A stretch of 8,338 nucleotides of DNA, from the NCBI GenBank assembly GCA_900550205.1, contig URRJ01000083.1:1-8338 (forward strand), given 5' to 3'. Below are positions 6,122-8,338 of this stretch, piece by piece. This DNA comes from an uncultured Collinsella sp. Its GTDB lineage: Bacteria; Actinomycetota; Coriobacteriia; Coriobacteriales; Coriobacteriaceae. Made by a program: the position numbers and the translations under genes. The notes under the pieces were generated by a model. That model was not told where the DNA came from and ran no database searches. It worked only from the letters and a program-made list of their open reading frames with translations. Position 1 is the stretch's first letter. Every line of letters starts with the position of its first letter.

Positions 6122-7156
6122 ATGTCCCATAGCGTTACCGATAGCACCGTCCTGCTGGGTCACGGCTCCGGCGGCCAGATGATGAAACGCATCATCGACG
6201 AGGTCTTTTTGGATGCCTTTGGGTCGCCCGAGCTACTCGAGGGCAACGATGCCGGCGTCGCCGCACTGCCCGCGAGCGGGCGCATCGCCATGTCGACCGA
6301 CAGCTTTGTCGTCTCGCCCCAGTTCTTCCCCGGCGGCAACATCGGTCGCCTTGCCGTGTGCGGAACCGTCAACGACGTCGCGACCTCGGGCGCCAACGTG
6401 CGCTACCTATCGTGCGGCTTTATCCTCGAAGAGGGTTATCCCATGGACAAGCTGCGTCAGATCGTGCAGACCATGGCCGAGACGGCGCGCGAGGCGGGCG
6501 TGGCGATTATCACCGGCGACACCAAAGTGGTTGAGCGCGGCGGGGCCGACGGCGTCTACATCAATACCGCCGGCGTGGGCGAAGTGCCCGCGGGTGTGGC
6601 GCTCAGTGGCGCAAACTGCCAGCCTGGCGATGTCATCCTGGTGTCGGGCACACTCGGCGACCACGGCATCGCCATCATGAGCCAACGCGAGGGCTTGGCG
6701 TTTTCGAGCAACATCGAAAGCGATGCCGCGCCGCTCAACCACCTGATAGCCGACGTTCTGGCCGCAGCCCCCGACACGCGCTGTTTCCGCGACCCCACGC
6801 GCGGCGGCCTTGCATCAACACTCAATGAGTTTGCGCAGGCCAGCGGCGTTGCGATGGAGGTCGATGAGGACGCCGTGCCCGCGCGTCCCGATGTGCAGGC
6901 GGCTTGCGAGATGCTCGGCTATGACGTGCTGCAGGTGGCAAACGAGGGCAAGATGGTCGCCGTGGTGCCAGCCGAGCAGGCCGATGCGGCTCTAGCCGCC
7001 ATGCGTACTGCCCGCTACGGCGAGAACGCCGCGATTATCGGCCGCGTGCTGCCGCTTGGATCGGACGCTCGACCCGCCGTGCGCGTACGCACCGGCTGGG
7101 GCTCAACCCGCATCCTCGACATGCTTGTGGGAGAACAGCTGCCAAGGATTTGCTAA
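6122..7156 (+). CDS. hypE: Carbamoyl dehydratase HypE
   Basis: A 344-residue HypE of the PurM/AIR-synthetase-related ATPase family. It dehydrates, with ATP, the carbamoyl group that HypF places on its C-terminal cysteine, giving a thiocyanate, and donates cyanide to iron on HypC-HypD. The protein ends exactly in PRIC, with Cys344 as the modified residue. Other motifs: GHGSGGQ (13-19), DSFVVSPQFFPGGNIG (from 60), GTVNDVATSGA with Asn84-Asp85, ITGDTKVVERG (Asp133) and DPTRGG (224-229). Length is close to the E. coli protein (about 336). GGAG at 6110-6113, eight bases before the ATG, supports the start. It follows hypD by 48 nt with no terminator, so hypC, hypD and hypE are most likely one transcript. 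Confidence 0.97.
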   Translation: MSHSVTDSTVLLGHGSGGQMMKRIIDEVFLDAFGSPELLEGNDAGVAALPASGRIAMSTDSFVVSPQFFPGGNIGRLAVCGTVNDVATSGANVRYLSCGFILEEGYPMDKLRQIVQTMAETAREAGVAIITGDTKVVERGGADGVYINTAGVGEVPAGVALSGANCQPGDVILVSGTLGDHGIAIMSQREGLAFSSNIESDAAPLNHLIADVLAAAPDTRCFRDPTRGGLASTLNEFAQASGVAMEVDEDAVPARPDVQAACEMLGYDVLQVANEGKMVAVVPAEQADAALAAMRTARYGENAAIIGRVLPLGSDARPAVRVRTGWGSTRILDMLVGEQLPRIC

Positions 7157-7238
7157 GCGGAACCGCACGGTCGGCGCGATGTGGCTAGACATCCCTGGAG
7201 ATATTCAGATTCCAAGCACGCCCAACGCATAAGCCCAG

Positions 7239-7244
7239 TATTAT
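7239..7244 (+). promoter_or_regulatory. Candidate -10 box for the HAD phosphatase gene
   Basis: TATTAT, five of six to consensus, lies 35 bases before the ATG at 7280 in an AT-richer patch of the 123-nt gap after hypE. No good -35 is seen at 16-18 bp. No intrinsic terminator is visible after hypE, so read-through from the hyp genes is equally possible. Confidence 0.28.
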
Positions 7245-7279
7245 GAGGTGCGTTTTGAAACCCAATGACGGGAGCTTTC

Positions 7280-7948
7280 ATGGCAGCAGCTTTTTCCCAT
7301 GTGATCTTTGATCTGGACGGCACCATCCTCAACACGCTCGAGGACCTGGCGGCCGCCGGCAACCATACCTGTGAGATGCACGGCTGGCCCACGTTTGCCG
7401 TTGACGAATACCGCTATAAGGTGGGAAACGGCATGCTCAAGCTGGTTGAGCGCTTTATGCCTGCCGAGTATGCGGGCGACGGCCGCATGTTTGAGCAGAC
7501 GCTTGCCGAGTTTAGGGCTTACTACGGCGAGCACAAGGAGGACCACACCGCCCCCTATGCCGGCACAATCGAGATGCTCGACCGTCTGCGCGCCGCGGGC
7601 ATCCAGCTTGCCGTGCTTACCAACAAGGACCACATTTCGGCGGCCCCGCTTATCGAGAAGTACTTTGGTCCCAACCGCTTTGCGCTGGTCCAGGGCCGTG
7701 TCGCCGCTTTTCCGCCCAAGCCCGAAGCGCCCGCCACGCTGCATGTGATGGAGGAGCTGAGCGCCGACCCGGCAACCACGCTCTATGTGGGCGATTCCAA
7801 TGTCGACGTCCTGACCGGTCACAATGCCGGCCTCAAGAGCGCGGGCGTCAGCTGGGGCTTCCGCGGCCGCGCAGAGCTGGAGGCCGCCGGCGCCGACTAC
7901 GTGGTAGACACCCAGGCAGAGCTCGCGGCGCTGGTGCTGGGCGAGTAG
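7280..7948 (+). CDS. HAD-superfamily hydrolase, phosphoglycolate-phosphatase-like
   Basis: A 222-residue HAD hydrolase with all four motifs: I, FDLDGTILNT with nucleophile Asp11 and acid/base Asp13; II, VLTNK with Thr114; III, Lys147 in PPKPEA; IV, GDSNVDVLTG with Asp172 and Asp176. The alpha-helical cap between motifs I and II (about residues 17-90) is the Gph/PGMB type, so the enzyme dephosphorylates a small phosphorylated metabolite. The substrate cannot be told from sequence; phosphoglycolate phosphatase (Gph) is the nearest annotation. The start at 7280 is preferred to an in-frame ATG at 7265 because GGGAG (7270-7274) lies five bases before 7280 and the protein then starts just ahead of motif I. 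It follows hypE by 123 nt on the same strand; a link to hydrogenase maturation is not supported. Confidence 0.92.
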   Translation: MAAAFSHVIFDLDGTILNTLEDLAAAGNHTCEMHGWPTFAVDEYRYKVGNGMLKLVERFMPAEYAGDGRMFEQTLAEFRAYYGEHKEDHTAPYAGTIEMLDRLRAAGIQLAVLTNKDHISAAPLIEKYFGPNRFALVQGRVAAFPPKPEAPATLHVMEELSADPATTLYVGDSNVDVLTGHNAGLKSAGVSWGFRGRAELEAAGADYVVDTQAELAALVLGE

Positions 7949-7990
7949 CGAGCGGCACTGCTTAACGTAGCTGCGACAATTCTTCCGCGA

Positions 7991-8160
7991 GGAAAGCGCG
8001 TCCCGTTTTGGAGCTCCGGAATGGGATGCGCTTTCCGTTTGAGGCGCGTCGGGGAAACTGCATCCCGTTTTGGAGCAATAATCCGGGTCGCACTTTCCGC
8101 AACCCACCCCATCCGGAAACCTCGACCCGGAATTCAGCCAAAAACCGGTCCACATTTTCC
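7991..8160. repeat. Array of three 46-nt palindromic units at exact 62-nt period
   Basis: Units lie at 7991-8036, 8053-8098 and 8115-8160, each 46 nt and opening GGAAA and closing TTTCC, separated by two unrelated 16-nt spacers. Each unit is two inverted half-copies of about 24 nt sharing a central GC. By hand count units 1 and 2 match at 32 of 46 positions and units 2 and 3 at 30 of 46. Unit 1 is the best palindrome: 23 bp pair throughout if G-U pairs are allowed, centred on GGAGCTCC. Units 2 and 3 are more degenerate, but 8082-8090 and 8123-8131 (TCCGGGTCG/CGACCCGGA) pair across the second spacer, backed by TTTCCG/CGGAAA. Unit 1 begins 43 nt after the phosphatase stop and might also end that transcript, though no strong U-run follows. 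The likeliest identity is a REP-like intergenic element that has multiplied locally. Confidence 0.85.
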
Positions 8161-8185
8161 CGAGCACTCGATGCAACGCTGGCGC

Positions 8186-8233
8186 AAGGAGTGTCCCCAA
8201 CTGCCGGCAGAAAAGGAACGTCCCCAAGTGCCG
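8186..8233. repeat. Two direct 21-nt repeats, 27-nt period
   Basis: Copies at 8186-8206 and 8213-8233 match at 18 of 21 positions around a core GTCCCCAA(C/G)TGCCG. A perfect 10-bp palindrome, CTGCCGGCAG (8201-8210), spans the end of the first copy. They begin 26 nt after the palindromic array. The sequence resembles short dispersed intergenic repeats with a GGGGAC core on the other strand. No function can be assigned. Confidence 0.65.
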
Positions 8234-8338
8234 CCCCAATGACTACCATGGCAACGCCGCAGGTAGAGGACGAACAGCGAGCGGGCACCAGAGCGAACAA
8301 ATTGGCATGAAAAGAGAACGGCATAGACCTTCTGGTCA

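Larger units (their letters stand above)
7949..8338. other. Gene-free 390-nt intergenic stretch made largely of repeats
   Basis: No reading frame here has a ribosome site, a family motif or the codon pattern of the neighbouring genes. The frames that stay open on both strands run through the repeat units. It holds the palindromic array at 7991-8160 and the direct repeat at 8186-8233. In the remainder, 8234-8338, I see nothing I can name. Confidence 0.75.

Noticed and set aside
7991..8160. CRISPR array
   Set aside because: Repeats are 46 nt, strongly diverged and fully palindromic, spacers are only 16 nt, there are only three units, and no cas gene is nearby.
7241..8239. Minus-strand open frame of about 332 codons through the phosphatase and repeat array
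   Set aside because: Antisense to a full HAD hydrolase and continued only because the repeat units stay open; no ribosome site or motif.

Overview
The window is GC-rich bacterial DNA dominated by a nickel and [NiFe]-hydrogenase maturation locus. Gene content, base composition and the intergenic repeats look most like a gut actinobacterium of the class Coriobacteriia, perhaps Collinsella. That assignment is an inference from pattern memory and was not checked by search.

Layout. Positions 1-533 (minus strand) hold the 5' part of a gene I cannot identify with confidence; it runs off the left edge. It is divergent from a thioredoxin gene, trxA (670-990), which ends in a strong intrinsic terminator (1112-1149). 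Then come two tightly coupled genes: a small 82-residue, cysteine-free, histidine-containing helical protein (1222-1470) and a NikR-type nickel regulator (1472-1981), which carries an unusual His/Cys-rich N-terminal extension. A 71-bp inverted repeat (2005-2075) separates this pair from hypF (2099-4567). After a 133-nt gap follow hypC, hypD and hypE (4701-7156), then a HAD-family phosphatase (7280-7948). The last 390 nt hold no convincing gene. They contain three copies of a palindromic 46-nt unit at an exact 62-nt period, followed by a short direct repeat of another family.

How the genes work together. HypF and HypE make the thiocyanate-bearing HypE that supplies CN ligands. HypC and HypD assemble the Fe(CN)2CO unit for the large subunit of a [NiFe]-hydrogenase. 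NikR is expected to sense nickel, the other metal of that active site. HypA and HypB, the nickel-insertion factors, and the hydrogenase itself are not in the window. The trxA and phosphatase genes flank the locus and need not belong to it.

The core genes are well-known families. The less ordinary parts are the NikR extension, the small protein coupled to it, and the palindromic repeat array at the right end.
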